The notes: generated by a model from the sequence alone, not told the origin. DNA of 64,000 nucleotides from Kluyvera sp040932435 (GCF_040932435.1 NZ_JBFQGA010000003.1:1-64000), one strand, 5' to 3'. Shown: positions 42,936-52,887, numbered from the stretch's first letter. Numbers and translations are program-made.

Positions 42936-43994
42936 TTGACACGTCTAACCCTGGCGTTAGATGTCATGGGGGGCGATTTTGGCCCTACCGTGACAGTGCC
43001 TGCAGCTTTGCAGGCACTGGATTCTAATTCGCAACTCTCACTTCTATTAGTCGGCAATCCCGACGACATTACGCCATTACTCGCCAAAGCTGACTTTGAA
43101 CAACGTTCGCGTTTGCAGATAATCCCTGCCCAGTCGGTTATTGCCAGTGATGAACGGCCTTCGCACGCTATCCGCCATAGTCGCGGAAGTTCAATGCGTG
43201 TGGCCCTTGAGATGGTAAAAGAAGGACGGGCTGAGGCCTGTGTCAGCGCGGGGAACACCGGTGCGCTGATGGGGCTGGCGAAATTATTACTCAAACCCAT
43301 TCAGGGGATTGAGCGCCCGGCGCTAGTGACGGTGTTACCGCATCAGCAAAAGGGGAAAACGGTGGTGCTGGATCTCGGCGCTAACGTGGATTGTGACAGT
43401 ACCATGCTGGTGCAGTTTGCCGTCATGGGTTCGGTGATGGCGGAGGACGTGCTCGGGATTACCAATCCGCGGGTGGCGTTGCTCAACATCGGCGAAGAAG
43501 AAATTAAGGGGCATGATAGTATTCGTGATGCCTCATTAATGCTAAAAAAAATCTCTTCCCTCAACTATATCGGCTATCTTGAAGCCAACGAATTGTTGAC
43601 GGGTAAGACCGATGTTTTAGTGTGTGATGGTTTTACCGGTAACGTCACCTTAAAGACGATGGAAGGGGTGGTCAGAGTGTTCCTTTCTTTGCTGAAATCG
43701 CAAAGTGAGGGTAAAAAACGGTCGTGGTGGCTGATTATATTAAAGCGTTGGTTACAAAAAAGCCTGACAAGGCGATTCAGTCACCTCAACCCCGACCAGT
43801 ATAATGGCGCCTGTCTGTTAGGATTACGCGGCACGGTGATTAAGAGTCATGGTGCTGCCAATCAGCGAGCTTTTGCCGTCGCGATTGAACAGGCAGTGCA
43901 GGCGGTGCAGCGACAAGTTCCCAAGAGAATTGCCGCTCGCCTGGAATCCGTATACCCCGCAGGGTTTGACGTACTGGAAGATGGCAAACAGTAA
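42936..43994 (+). CDS. plsX: Phosphate acyltransferase PlsX
   Basis: 352 residues from a TTG start. Converts acyl-ACP to acyl-phosphate for phospholipid synthesis. The N-terminal ALDVMGGDFGP, EACVSAGNTGALMGL and VLVCDGFTGNVTLKT motifs are diagnostic. TTG is chosen because TRLTLALDVMGGD is where E. coli PlsX begins and the ORF upstream lacks conserved sequence; the ribosome site there is weak (GAGCGG), and an ATG-like start at 42882 cannot be excluded. The E. coli C-terminal extension is shorter here, ending LEDGKQ. Confidence 0.93.
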   Translation: MTRLTLALDVMGGDFGPTVTVPAALQALDSNSQLSLLLVGNPDDITPLLAKADFEQRSRLQIIPAQSVIASDERPSHAIRHSRGSSMRVALEMVKEGRAEACVSAGNTGALMGLAKLLLKPIQGIERPALVTVLPHQQKGKTVVLDLGANVDCDSTMLVQFAVMGSVMAEDVLGITNPRVALLNIGEEEIKGHDSIRDASLMLKKISSLNYIGYLEANELLTGKTDVLVCDGFTGNVTLKTMEGVVRVFLSLLKSQSEGKKRSWWLIILKRWLQKSLTRRFSHLNPDQYNGACLLGLRGTVIKSHGAANQRAFAVAIEQAVQAVQRQVPKRIAARLESVYPAGFDVLEDGKQ

Positions 43995-44053
43995 AGCCAG
44001 CTTCGCAGCGGTCGAATAGTGCGGCTATATTAGCGAAAAGTGACTGAGCGTAC

Positions 44054-45007
44054 ATGTATACGAAGATTATTGGTACCGGCAGCTATCTGCCTGAGCAGGT
44101 GCGGACTAACGCCGATCTGGAGAAAATGGTTGATACCACCGACGAGTGGATTGTCACCCGTACAGGTATTCGCGAACGTCGTATCGCGGGCCCTGATGAA
44201 AACGTGTCTACGCTGGGTTACGAAGCGGCAAAACGCGCGCTAGAAATGGCGGGTATTGAGGCAAGCGAACTGGGGCTGATTGTGGTTGCCACCACTTCTG
44301 CGACCCACGCGTTCCCAAGCGCTGCCTGCCAGATTCAAGATATGTTGGGCGTGAAAGGCGCTCCAGCATTTGACGTCGCCGCCGCGTGTGCCGGTTTTAC
44401 CTATGCACTGAGCGTAGCCGATCTGTACGTGAAAACGGGCGCAGTGAAGTACGCGTTGGTTGTGGGTGCCGATACGCTGGCGCGTACCTGCGATCCTACC
44501 GATCGTGGCACGATCATTATCTTCGGTGACGGTGCTGGCGCCGTGGTACTTGGTGCATCCGAAGAGCAGGGTATCATCTCTACCCATCTGCATGCAGATG
44601 GGAGCTACGGTAAGCTGCTAACGCTGCCGAACGCCGATCGCGTTAACCCGGAAAACTCTATCCATCTGACGATGGCGGGTAACGAAGTCTTTAAAGTCGC
44701 GGTCACTGAGCTGGCGCACATCGTTGATGAAACGCTGGCGGCCAATAACCTCGACCGTTCTGAACTGGACTGGCTGGTGCCACACCAGGCGAATTTACGT
44801 ATTATCAGCGCGACCGCGAAGAAGCTCGGTATGTCGATGGACAATGTGGTGGTGACGCTCGATCGTCACGGTAACACCTCGGCCGCTTCCGTACCGTGCG
44901 CATTTGACGAAGCCGTCCGCGATGGCCGCATTAAACGCGGTCAACTGGTGCTGCTGGAAGCCTTTGGTGGCGGTTTCACTTGGGGCTCCGCGCTGGTTCG
45001 TTTTTAA
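44054..45007 (+). CDS. fabH: 3-oxoacyl-ACP synthase III (KASIII)
   Basis: 317 residues, the E. coli length. Condenses acetyl-CoA with malonyl-ACP to start fatty-acid synthesis. The catalytic triad is visible: Cys in DVAAACAGFTYAL, His in VPHQANLRI and Asn in RHGNTSAAS. Part of the plsX-fabH-fabD-fabG run. Confidence 0.97.
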   Translation: MYTKIIGTGSYLPEQVRTNADLEKMVDTTDEWIVTRTGIRERRIAGPDENVSTLGYEAAKRALEMAGIEASELGLIVVATTSATHAFPSAACQIQDMLGVKGAPAFDVAAACAGFTYALSVADLYVKTGAVKYALVVGADTLARTCDPTDRGTIIIFGDGAGAVVLGASEEQGIISTHLHADGSYGKLLTLPNADRVNPENSIHLTMAGNEVFKVAVTELAHIVDETLAANNLDRSELDWLVPHQANLRIISATAKKLGMSMDNVVVTLDRHGNTSAASVPCAFDEAVRDGRIKRGQLVLLEAFGGGFTWGSALVRF

Positions 45008-45023
45008 GTACAAGGATAAAAAA

Positions 45024-45953
45024 ATGACGCAATTCGCTTTTGTGTTCCCGGGTCAGGGTTCTCAAGCGGTAGGCATGTTGTCTGAACTGGCAGCAACCTA
45101 TCCGGTTATTGAAGAGACTTTTCATGAAGCCTCTGCAGCACTGGGCTACGATCTGTGGGCGTTAACCCAACAGGGCCCGGCTGAAGAACTGAACAAAACC
45201 TGGCAGACCCAGCCTGCGTTGCTGACTGCATCCGTTGCGCTGTATCGTCTGTGGCAGCAGCAGGGCGGTAAAGCACCTGCGATGCTGGCAGGCCATAGCC
45301 TTGGCGAATACTCTGCGCTGGTTTGCGCAGGCGTAATCGCATTTGCTGATGCGGTACGTTTGGTTGAAATGCGTGGCAAATTCATGCAAGAAGCGGTACC
45401 GGAAGGCACTGGCGGCATGTCTGCTATCATTGGTCTGGATGATGCTTCTATCGCAAAAGCGTGTGAAGAATCTGCCGAAGGCCAAGTTGTTTCTCCGGTT
45501 AACTTCAACTCGCCGGGCCAAGTCGTTATCGCAGGTCACAAAGAAGCGGTTGAACGCGCGGGCGCTGCTTGTAAAGCGGCGGGCGCTAAGCGTGCACTGC
45601 CACTGCCAGTGAGCGTGCCATCCCACTGTGCGCTGATGAAGCCTGCGGCGGAAAAACTGGCCGTTGAACTGCAAAAAATCACCTTCTCCGCACCGACCAT
45701 TCCTGTTGTGAATAACGTCGATGTGAAGTGCGAAACCGAAGCCAACGCGATCCGCGATGCGCTGGTTCGCCAACTGTACAGCCCGGTTCAGTGGACCAAA
45801 ACCGTCGAGTTTATGGCATCCCAGGGCGTAGAGCACCTGTATGAAGTTGGCCCGGGTAAAGTCCTGACCGGTCTGACCAAACGTATTGTAGATACCCTGA
45901 CTGCGTCGGCGATTAATGAGCCTACCGCGCTGTCAGCGGCACTTGCGCAATAA
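45024..45953 (+). CDS. fabD: Malonyl-CoA:ACP transacylase
   Basis: 309 residues, the E. coli length. Loads malonyl groups on ACP. The nucleophile Ser is in GHSLGEYSAL, and the FPGQGSQAVGML opening and the catalytic His in VPSHCALMKPA are present. Starts at MTQFAFVFPGQG 16 bases after fabH with AAGGAT as ribosome site; longer frames run into fabH. Confidence 0.97.
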   Translation: MTQFAFVFPGQGSQAVGMLSELAATYPVIEETFHEASAALGYDLWALTQQGPAEELNKTWQTQPALLTASVALYRLWQQQGGKAPAMLAGHSLGEYSALVCAGVIAFADAVRLVEMRGKFMQEAVPEGTGGMSAIIGLDDASIAKACEESAEGQVVSPVNFNSPGQVVIAGHKEAVERAGAACKAAGAKRALPLPVSVPSHCALMKPAAEKLAVELQKITFSAPTIPVVNNVDVKCETEANAIRDALVRQLYSPVQWTKTVEFMASQGVEHLYEVGPGKVLTGLTKRIVDTLTASAINEPTALSAALAQ

Positions 45954-45964
45954 AAGAGGAAAGC

Positions 45965-46699
45965 ATGAGCTTCGAAGGTAAAATTGCACTGGTAACGGGT
46001 GCAAGCCGCGGTATTGGCCGCGCAATCGCTGAAACACTCGCCGCTCGCGGCGCAAAAGTTATCGGCACTGCGACCAGCGAAAACGGTGCGCAGGCGATTA
46101 GCGAATACTTGGGTGCGAACGGCAAAGGTCTGATGTTGAATGTGACCGATCCAGCATCTATTGAATCTGTTCTGGAAAAAATTCGTGCGGAATTTGGTGA
46201 AGTCGACATTCTGGTTAATAATGCCGGGATTACTCGTGATAACCTGTTAATGCGCATGAAAGATGACGAGTGGAACGATATCATCGAAACCAACCTGTCA
46301 TCTGTTTTCCGTCTGTCAAAAGCGGTAATGCGCGCTATGATGAAAAAGCGTCATGGGCGTATTATCACTGTCGGTTCTGTGGTTGGTACCATGGGAAATG
46401 CAGGTCAGGCAAACTACGCTGCGGCGAAAGCGGGTCTGATCGGCTTCAGTAAATCACTGGCGCGTGAAATTGCGTCACGCGGTATTACTGTAAACGTTGT
46501 TGCGCCGGGCTTTATTGAAACGGACATGACGCGTGCGCTGACTGATGAGCAGCGTGCGGGTACGCTGGCAGCAGTTCCTGCGGGGCGCCTTGGTTCCCCA
46601 AATGAAATCGCTAGCGCGGTGGCATTTTTAGCCTCCGACGAAGCAAGTTACATCACTGGTGAAACGTTGCACGTTAACGGCGGGATGTATATGGTCTGA
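45965..46699 (+). CDS. fabG: 3-oxoacyl-ACP reductase
   Basis: 244 residues, the E. coli length. NADPH-dependent short-chain dehydrogenase that reduces the keto group in fatty-acid elongation. Cofactor motif TGASRGIGRAIA, NNAG at about residue 86, and catalytic Ser-Tyr-Lys in VGSVVGTMG and YAAAKAG. Ribosome site GAGGAAAGC. Confidence 0.98.
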   Translation: MSFEGKIALVTGASRGIGRAIAETLAARGAKVIGTATSENGAQAISEYLGANGKGLMLNVTDPASIESVLEKIRAEFGEVDILVNNAGITRDNLLMRMKDDEWNDIIETNLSSVFRLSKAVMRAMMKKRHGRIITVGSVVGTMGNAGQANYAAAKAGLIGFSKSLAREIASRGITVNVVAPGFIETDMTRALTDEQRAGTLAAVPAGRLGSPNEIASAVAFLASDEASYITGETLHVNGGMYMV

Positions 46700-46835
46700 C
46701 CGTGTTTTGCACAAAGTGCTCAGACAACGGGCAATCTACGTATGTCTGAGTATGATTAGTGCAAAATCATTTGCGTTATGAGGGCAAACACCCTCAAAAT
46801 AGCGTAAAATCGTGGTATGACCTGCCGGGATTTAG

Positions 46836-46863
46836 TTGCAAATTTTTCAACATTTTATACACT
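46836..46863 (+). promoter_or_regulatory. acpP promoter
   Basis: TTGCAA and TACACT at 16-base spacing; the sequence from -35 through the leader appears identical to the mapped E. coli acpP promoter as I recall it. It explains how acpP is expressed above the level of the upstream fab genes. Confidence 0.75.
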
Positions 46864-46908
46864 ACGAAAACCATCGCGAAAGCGAGTTTTGATAGGAAAT
46901 TTAAGAGT

Positions 46909-47145
46909 ATGAGCACTATCGAAGAACGCGTTAAGAAAATCATCGGCGAACAGCTGGGCGTTAAGCAGGAAGAAGTGACCAACAATGCTTCCTTCGTTGA
47001 AGACCTGGGCGCAGATTCTCTTGACACCGTTGAGCTGGTAATGGCTCTGGAAGAAGAGTTTGATACTGAGATTCCGGACGAAGAAGCTGAGAAAATTACT
47101 ACTGTTCAGGCTGCCATTGATTACATCAACGGTCACCAGGCGTAA
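46909..47145 (+). CDS. acpP: Acyl carrier protein
   Basis: 78 codons, identical in length to E. coli AcpP, beginning [20 protein letters not shown]. The phosphopantetheine Ser is in [10 protein letters not shown]. Strongly acidic. The longer upstream frame crosses the promoter and is not used. Own promoter and a strong terminator set it as a separate high-level unit inside the fab cluster. Confidence 0.98.
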
Positions 47146-47156
47146 GTGAACATCTC

Positions 47157-47187
47157 CAGGCGGTCATTCGACCGCCTGAGTTTTATC
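47157..47187 (+). terminator. Rho-independent terminator after acpP
   Basis: Stem CAGGCGGTC / GACCGCCTG with loop ATTC, then AGTTTTATCTTTTT. Confidence 0.8.
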
Positions 47188-47233
47188 TTTTTCTCCCTTA
47201 AGAATCTATTTTATCCCTCCCTGGAGGACAAAC

Positions 47234-48475
47234 GTGTCTAAGCGTCGTGTAGTTGTGACCGGACTGGGCATGTTGTCTCCTGTCGGCAATACCGTAGAGT
47301 CTACCTGGAAAGCTCTCCTTGCCGGTCAGAGTGGCATCAGCCTGATCGACCATTTCGATACTAGCGCCTATGCAACAAAATTTGCTGGCTTAGTAAAGGA
47401 TTTTAACTGTGATGACATTATCTCGCGCAAAGAACAGCGCAAGATGGATGCCTTCATTCAATATGGAATTGTTGCAGGCTGGCAGGCCATGCAGGATTCT
47501 GGCCTCGAGATTACGGAAGAGAACGCTCACCGTATTGGCGCCGCTATCGGCTCCGGTATTGGCGGACTCGGTCTTATCGAAGAAAACCATGCCTCTTTGG
47601 TGAATGGTGGCCCGCGTAAGATCAGCCCGTTCTTCGTTCCATCAACCATTGTTAACATGGTGGCAGGTCATCTCACCATCATGTTCGGTTTGCGTGGTCC
47701 AAGCATCTCTATCGCCACCGCTTGTACTTCCGGTGTGCATAACATCGGCCAAGCAGCACGCATGATCGCTTATGGCGACGCGGATGCGATGGTTGCTGGT
47801 GGTGCAGAAAAAGCCAGTACCCCGCTGGGCGTGGGTGGCTTTGGTGCTGCGCGCGCGCTGTCTACTCGCAACGATAATCCGCAGGCGGCAAGCCGTCCTT
47901 GGGATAAAGACCGTGATGGCTTCGTGCTGGGTGACGGTGCGGGTATGGTCGTGCTGGAAGAGTACGAACACGCGAAAAAACGCGGCGCGAAAATTTATGC
48001 AGAAGTCGTTGGCTTCGGCATGAGTAGCGACGCTTACCACATGACTTCACCGCCGGAAAACGGTGCGGGTGCTGCGCTGGCGATGGTTAACGCCCTGCGT
48101 GACGCGGGTCTTGAAGCGGGCCAGATTGGCTACGTGAATGCCCACGGTACCTCAACGCCTGCTGGCGACAAAGCAGAAACTCAGGCCGTTAAGTCTGTGT
48201 TTGGCGATGCCGCAAGCCGTGTGATGGTCAGCTCCACCAAGTCAATGACCGGTCACCTGCTGGGTGCCGCTGGTGCAGTAGAGTCTATCTACTCCATCCT
48301 GGCGCTGCGCGATCAGGCCATTCCACCAACCATCAACCTCGATAACCCGGATGAAGGTTGTGACCTGGACTTCGTGCCTCATGAAGCGCGTCAGGTTAGC
48401 GGATTGGAGTATGCCCTGTGTAACTCCTTCGGCTTTGGTGGTACCAACGGTTCACTGATCTTTAAAAAGATCTGA
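47234..48475 (+). CDS. fabF: 3-oxoacyl-ACP synthase II (KASII)
   Basis: 413 residues, the E. coli length. Elongates acyl-ACP and controls cis-vaccenate level with temperature. Catalytic Cys in IATACTSGVHN, and His in VNAHGTSTPAG and TKSMTGHLLGAAG. The C-terminal FGFGGTNGSLIF is typical. Ribosome site GGAGG. Start is GTG. Confidence 0.97.
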   Translation: MSKRRVVVTGLGMLSPVGNTVESTWKALLAGQSGISLIDHFDTSAYATKFAGLVKDFNCDDIISRKEQRKMDAFIQYGIVAGWQAMQDSGLEITEENAHRIGAAIGSGIGGLGLIEENHASLVNGGPRKISPFFVPSTIVNMVAGHLTIMFGLRGPSISIATACTSGVHNIGQAARMIAYGDADAMVAGGAEKASTPLGVGGFGAARALSTRNDNPQAASRPWDKDRDGFVLGDGAGMVVLEEYEHAKKRGAKIYAEVVGFGMSSDAYHMTSPPENGAGAALAMVNALRDAGLEAGQIGYVNAHGTSTPAGDKAETQAVKSVFGDAASRVMVSSTKSMTGHLLGAAGAVESIYSILALRDQAIPPTINLDNPDEGCDLDFVPHEARQVSGLEYALCNSFGFGGTNGSLIFKKI

Positions 48476-48520
48476 GCCTGATTATCCGCTAGCCCTTACG
48501 CTGTCGGATAACGCCGTGAT

Positions 48521-48547
48521 TAAGGCCCGCATGTCGGGCCTTTTTTA
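48521..48547 (+). terminator. Rho-independent terminator after fabF
   Basis: Stem AAGGCCCG / CGGGCCTT with a short CATGT loop, followed by a T run. Confidence 0.85.
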
Positions 48548-48616
48548 TTCGGCTTTCTCTGCTTGTTCAATGCGTTCCATCTTGCGAAACTACCCGCCCA
48601 TCAGTAAGGAGCCGCT

Positions 48617-49426
48617 ATGTTCTTAATTAATGGCCTCGAGCAAAACACTCTTGCGGTAAATGACCGTGCGACGCAGTTTGGTGACGGTAGTTTCACTACG
48701 GCGCGTATCGTTGACGGGCGGGTTATGATGCTTGCCGCCCATATTGATCGCCTACAGCAGGCCTGTTCACGCCTTTCAATTACGTTTAACGACTGGCAGC
48801 TTTTGGCGCAAGAAATGTCATCGCTGGCTGTTTTGCAAGGGCACGGCGTCCTTAAAGTGATTATCAGCCGTGGAGCAGGGGGAAGGGGCTACAGCGGCAG
48901 CGCCTGCCATTCGCCCACCCGCATTCTCGCCACTTCGGCGATGCCAGACCACTATACTCAATGGAAAGCGACGGGGATTACCCTTGCGCTGAGTCCCGTG
49001 ACGCTGGGGCGTAATCCGTATCTTGCCGGAATAAAACACCTCAACCGTCTTGAGCAGGTGCTGATTCGTTCTCATCTTGAACAGACAAACGCCGATGAGG
49101 CCCTTGTTCTTGACAGTGACGGGTGGCTTACGGAATGCTGTGCCGCAAATTTATTCTGGCGTTGCGGACAGGACGTGTTCACGCCGCGCCTCGACAGCGC
49201 TGGGGTCAACGGCGTAATGCGCCAGTTTATTATGGCAAGCTTGGCACGCTCGTCTTATCGCGTTGTCGAAGTTAACGTGCGGCCTGAGGCGATAAGCCAG
49301 GCCGACGAAGTTGTGATTTGTAATGCGTTGATGCCGATAGTACCCGTTCAGCGCTATGCGGAGCAGCAGTGGCCTGCCCGCGAACTCTATCAATTTTTAG
49401 CCCCACTTTGTGAGTCGTCTGATTAG
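48617..49426 (+). CDS. pabC: Aminodeoxychorismate lyase
   Basis: 269 residues, the E. coli length. PLP-dependent lyase giving 4-aminobenzoate and pyruvate for folate. Fold-type IV features: NDRATQFGDGSFTTARI, the PLP-binding Lys in LAGIKHLNRLEQV, and LTECCAANLFW. First gene of the overlapping run pabC-mltG-tmk-holB-ycfH; its stop is 1 base before the mltG ATG. Confidence 0.95.
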   Translation: MFLINGLEQNTLAVNDRATQFGDGSFTTARIVDGRVMMLAAHIDRLQQACSRLSITFNDWQLLAQEMSSLAVLQGHGVLKVIISRGAGGRGYSGSACHSPTRILATSAMPDHYTQWKATGITLALSPVTLGRNPYLAGIKHLNRLEQVLIRSHLEQTNADEALVLDSDGWLTECCAANLFWRCGQDVFTPRLDSAGVNGVMRQFIMASLARSSYRVVEVNVRPEAISQADEVVICNALMPIVPVQRYAEQQWPARELYQFLAPLCESSD

Positions 49427-49427
49427 C

Positions 49428-50450
49428 ATGAAAAGAATGTTACGCTTTGTCTTGTTAGTAATCATCGTCCTCGGCATTGCTGCCGGCGTGGGCATGTGGA
49501 AAGTTCGGCAGCTGGCTGACAGCGCGCTGCTGATTAAAGACGAAACCATCTTCACGCTGAAACCTGGCACGGGTCGTCTGGCGCTTGGCAACCAGCTGTA
49601 TGCGGAAAAAGTGCTGAACCGTCCGCGGGTGTTCCAGTGGCTGCTGCGTTTAGAGCCCGAGCTTTCACACTTTAAGGCGGGGACTTACCGTCTTACGCCG
49701 CAAATGACCGTTCGCGAGATGCTACAGCTGTTGGCGAGCGGCAAAGAGGCGCAGTTCCCGCTGCGTTTTGTCGAAGGCATGCGTTTAAGTGACTATCTCA
49801 AACAGCTGCGCGAGTCGCCGTATATCAAGCACACCCTCAGCGACGATAAGTATGCGACGGTGGCGCAGACGTTAAAATTAGATAACCCGGAATGGGTTGA
49901 AGGTTGGTTCTGGCCTGATACTTGGATGTATACCGCCAATACCAGCGACGTGGCGATCCTCAAACGCGCTCATCAAAAAATGGTCGCGCAGGTTGATAAA
50001 ATCTGGGACGGGCGAGCGGAAAATCTGCCGTATCATGATAAAAATCAGCTGGTCACCATGGCGTCGATCATCGAAAAAGAGACGGCGGTGGCCGAGGAGC
50101 GCGATCGTGTCGCCTCGGTGTTTATCAACCGTCTGCGTATTGGTATGCGGCTGCAAACCGACCCGACCGTCATTTATGGCATGGGTGAAAGCTACAATGG
50201 CAAGCTCTCACGTAAAGATCTCGAGACGCCAACCGCGTATAATACCTACACCATTTCCGGCATGCCGCCGGGTGCCATTGCCAGTCCGGGCGAAGCGTCA
50301 TTGAATGCCGCGGCGCATCCGGCAAAAACGCCGTACCTTTATTTTGTTGCGGACGGCAAAGGCGGGCATACGTTTAATACCAATCTTGCGGGCCATAACC
50401 GGTCGGTGCAGGAGTATCTGAAAGTGCTAAAGGATAAAAATGCGCAGTAA
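49428..50450 (+). CDS. mltG: Endolytic murein transglycosylase MltG
   Basis: 340 residues, the E. coli length. Inner-membrane enzyme that cuts nascent glycan strands and may set their length. One N-terminal membrane helix (LRFVLLVIIVLGIAAGVGMW), a LysM-like domain, then the YceG domain with the catalytic Glu in MASIIEKETAVAEERD and LQTDPTVIYGMG. The ATG aligns with E. coli; the 18-nt upstream extension lies in pabC. The 3' end overlaps tmk by 11 bases. Confidence 0.95.
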   Translation: MKRMLRFVLLVIIVLGIAAGVGMWKVRQLADSALLIKDETIFTLKPGTGRLALGNQLYAEKVLNRPRVFQWLLRLEPELSHFKAGTYRLTPQMTVREMLQLLASGKEAQFPLRFVEGMRLSDYLKQLRESPYIKHTLSDDKYATVAQTLKLDNPEWVEGWFWPDTWMYTANTSDVAILKRAHQKMVAQVDKIWDGRAENLPYHDKNQLVTMASIIEKETAVAEERDRVASVFINRLRIGMRLQTDPTVIYGMGESYNGKLSRKDLETPTAYNTYTISGMPPGAIASPGEASLNAAAHPAKTPYLYFVADGKGGHTFNTNLAGHNRSVQEYLKVLKDKNAQ

Positions 50451-51081
50451 TTACATCGTCATTGAAGGGCTGGAAGGGGCGGGTAAAACAACCGCGCGGG
50501 ACGTGGTTGTGGAGACGCTGCGCGAGCTTGGCGTCAACGACCTGCTGTTCACCCGTGAACCAGGCGGTACCGTACTGGCCGAAAAGTTGCGGAGCTTGGT
50601 GCTGGATATTAAGTCGGTTGGCGATGAAGTGATTACGGATAAAGCCGAAGTGCTGATGTTTTATGCCGCGCGTGTCCAACTCGTTGACAGCATCATAAAA
50701 CCTGCGCTGGCGAACGGTCAGTGGGTTATTGGCGACCGCCATGACCTTTCCACTCAGGCGTACCAAGGCGGCGGGCGCGGTATCGACAGCCACATGCTGG
50801 CTACGTTGCGTGATGCGGTGTTGGGCGACTTTCGTCCCAACCTGACAATTTATCTCGACGTCACGCCGGAAGTGGGCCTCAAACGCGCCCGTGCGCGCGG
50901 TGAGCTGGACCGAATTGAACAAGAGTCGTTGAACTTCTTCAATCGTACCCGGGCGCGTTATCTTGAGCTGGCGGCCGCCGACGACAGTATCATCACCATT
51001 GATGCCACTCAGTCACTTGAGAAGGTGATGAGCGACATTCGCGCTGCGGTGATCGGCTGGTTTGCGGAGCAGCAGGCATGA
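50440..51081 (+). CDS. tmk: Thymidylate kinase
   Basis: 213 residues, the E. coli length. Phosphorylates dTMP to dTDP. P-loop EGLEGAGKTTA, the DR motif in WVIGDRHDLSTQAYQGGGRG, and LID region RARARGELDRIEQE, which has the E. coli (type II) arginine pattern. Overlaps mltG at the start and holB by 4 bases (ATGA) at the end. Confidence 0.97.
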   Translation: MRSNYIVIEGLEGAGKTTARDVVVETLRELGVNDLLFTREPGGTVLAEKLRSLVLDIKSVGDEVITDKAEVLMFYAARVQLVDSIIKPALANGQWVIGDRHDLSTQAYQGGGRGIDSHMLATLRDAVLGDFRPNLTIYLDVTPEVGLKRARARGELDRIEQESLNFFNRTRARYLELAAADDSIITIDATQSLEKVMSDIRAAVIGWFAEQQA

Positions 51082-52082
51082 AATGGTATCCGTGGTTACG
51101 CCCACCGTTTGAGCAGCTTACCGCAAGCTATCAGGCTGGACGGGGTCACCACGCGCTGCTGATTCAGGCGCGCGCGGGAATGGGCGGCGATTCACTTGCT
51201 TACGCCATTACCCGTCTGTTGATGTGTCATCAGCCCGACGGCCATAAAAGCTGTGGTCAGTGCCATAGCTGCCAACTGATGCAGGCGGGGACACACCCGG
51301 ATTATTACGCATTGCAGCCTGAAAAAGGCAAAAGTACCTTGGGTATTGATGCCGTGCGTAGCGTTAATGAAAAACTCTACGAACACGCCCGCTTGGGCGG
51401 CGCAAAGGTGGTGTGGATTGCTGACGCCACGCTGCTCACCGAAGCTGCGGCCAATGCGCTGTTAAAAACGCTGGAAGAACCGCCAAAAAATACGTGGTTC
51501 TTCTTGGCCTGTGAAGAACCCGCGCGTCTTCTGGCAACCCTGCGTAGTCGCTGCCGTTTCTTCCATTTGGCACCGCCGAGCGAGCAATATGCCTTGGCGT
51601 GGCTGGAGCGCGAAGTGACCGCGCCGCGTGACATGCTGCTGACCGCGCTGCGCCTGTGCGATCATGCGCCAGCGGCGGCGTGCGAACTGTTAGCCAAAGA
51701 AACATGGGATGCGCGTGAAAAACTGTGTCAGGCGCTAACCAGCAGCTTAAACAGCGGTGACTGGCTGGCGCTTTTGCCGGCGTTGAACCATGATTCAGCG
51801 GTACAGCGGCTCCATTGGCTATCCTCGTTGTTGCTTGATGCGCTTAAGCAGCAACAGCGGATCACGCGCCAGACCAACGTCGATAATCAGGCACTGGTCA
51901 ATCAGCTAGCCCTGACGCTGTCGGCTGCACGCCTCCAGGCTATTGCTGCTGATGCCTGTGTTTGCCGCGAACAGTTGCTGAGCGTCACCGGGCTCAATCG
52001 TGAATTAATTCTCACCGAGCGCCTACTGCGTTGGGAACAGTATTTGCAACCTGGCGCATTACTGCCAGTACCCCACCTCTAA
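51078..52082 (+). CDS. holB: DNA polymerase III subunit delta'
   Basis: 334 residues, the E. coli length. A rigid subunit of the clamp loader. AAA+ fold without an active P-loop; a zinc-binding cluster is seen in CHQPDGHKSCGQCHSCQ, and the sensor/SRC-type motif is in TLRSRCRFFHL. Coupled to tmk through ATGA. Confidence 0.96.
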   Translation: MKWYPWLRPPFEQLTASYQAGRGHHALLIQARAGMGGDSLAYAITRLLMCHQPDGHKSCGQCHSCQLMQAGTHPDYYALQPEKGKSTLGIDAVRSVNEKLYEHARLGGAKVVWIADATLLTEAAANALLKTLEEPPKNTWFFLACEEPARLLATLRSRCRFFHLAPPSEQYALAWLEREVTAPRDMLLTALRLCDHAPAAACELLAKETWDAREKLCQALTSSLNSGDWLALLPALNHDSAVQRLHWLSSLLLDALKQQQRITRQTNVDNQALVNQLALTLSAARLQAIAADACVCREQLLSVTGLNRELILTERLLRWEQYLQPGALLPVPHL

Positions 52083-52092
52083 GAGAGACATT

Positions 52093-52887
52093 ATGTTTTT
52101 AGTCGACTCGCACTGCCATCTTGATGGCCTTGATTATCAATCCCTGCATAAAGACGTTAACGACGTGATGGCGAAAGCCGCCGCGCGTGATGTCCGTTTT
52201 GCCTTAGCTGTTGCCACCACCTTGCCCGGCTATCGGCAGATGCGTGAGCTAGTAGGCGAACGCCCGGAAGTGGTGTTCTCCTGCGGCGTGCATCCTCTGA
52301 ATCAGGACGAACCGTACGATGTAGAAGATCTCCGTCGTATGGCGGCAGAAGAGGGCGTCGTGGCAATGGGCGAAACCGGGTTGGATTATTTTTATACTCC
52401 GGAAACTAAGCCCCAGCAGCAGCTGTCATTTCGTCAACATATCCAGATAGGCCGTGAGCTGAATAAGCCCGTGATTGTGCACACCCGCGATGCCCGTGCC
52501 GATACGTTGGCTATCCTGCAAGAAGAAAAGGTGATGGATTGCGGCGGTGTACTACACTGTTTCACGGAAGATACTGAGACTGCGGGTAAGCTTTTGGATA
52601 TGGGGTTCTATATCTCTTTTTCGGGGATTGTGACCTTCCGCAACGCGGAACAGCTGCGCGAGGCCGCGCGTTACGTTCCTCTGGACCGACTGCTGGTTGA
52701 GACCGACTCTCCTTACTTAGCACCGGTTCCTCATCGTGGCAAAGAGAACCAGCCAGCGATGGTCCGTGACGTTGCAGAATACATGGCTGTATTGAAGGGC
52801 GTTAGCATCGAACAGCTGGCGCAACAGACGACGGACAACTTCGCAAACCTCTTCCATATCGATCCCGCCCGCCTGCAATCTTGCTGA
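52093..52887 (+). CDS. ycfH: TatD-family metal-dependent hydrolase YcfH
   Basis: 264 residues (E. coli 265). TIM-barrel hydrolase with the metal ligands HCHLD at the start, the Glu in AMGETGLDYFY, His in VIVHTRDA and LHCFTED, and the Asp in VETDSPYLAP. Family members have deoxyribonuclease or deacylase activity; the substrate of YcfH is not settled. Last gene of the pabC run, 10 bases after holB. Confidence 0.94.
   Translation: MFLVDSHCHLDGLDYQSLHKDVNDVMAKAAARDVRFALAVATTLPGYRQMRELVGERPEVVFSCGVHPLNQDEPYDVEDLRRMAAEEGVVAMGETGLDYFYTPETKPQQQLSFRQHIQIGRELNKPVIVHTRDARADTLAILQEEKVMDCGGVLHCFTEDTETAGKLLDMGFYISFSGIVTFRNAEQLREAARYVPLDRLLVETDSPYLAPVPHRGKENQPAMVRDVAEYMAVLKGVSIEQLAQQTTDNFANLFHIDPARLQSC

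Noticed and set aside
45162..45836. 224-codon open frame opposite fabD
   Set aside because: Antisense shadow with no recognisable domain and no start signal.
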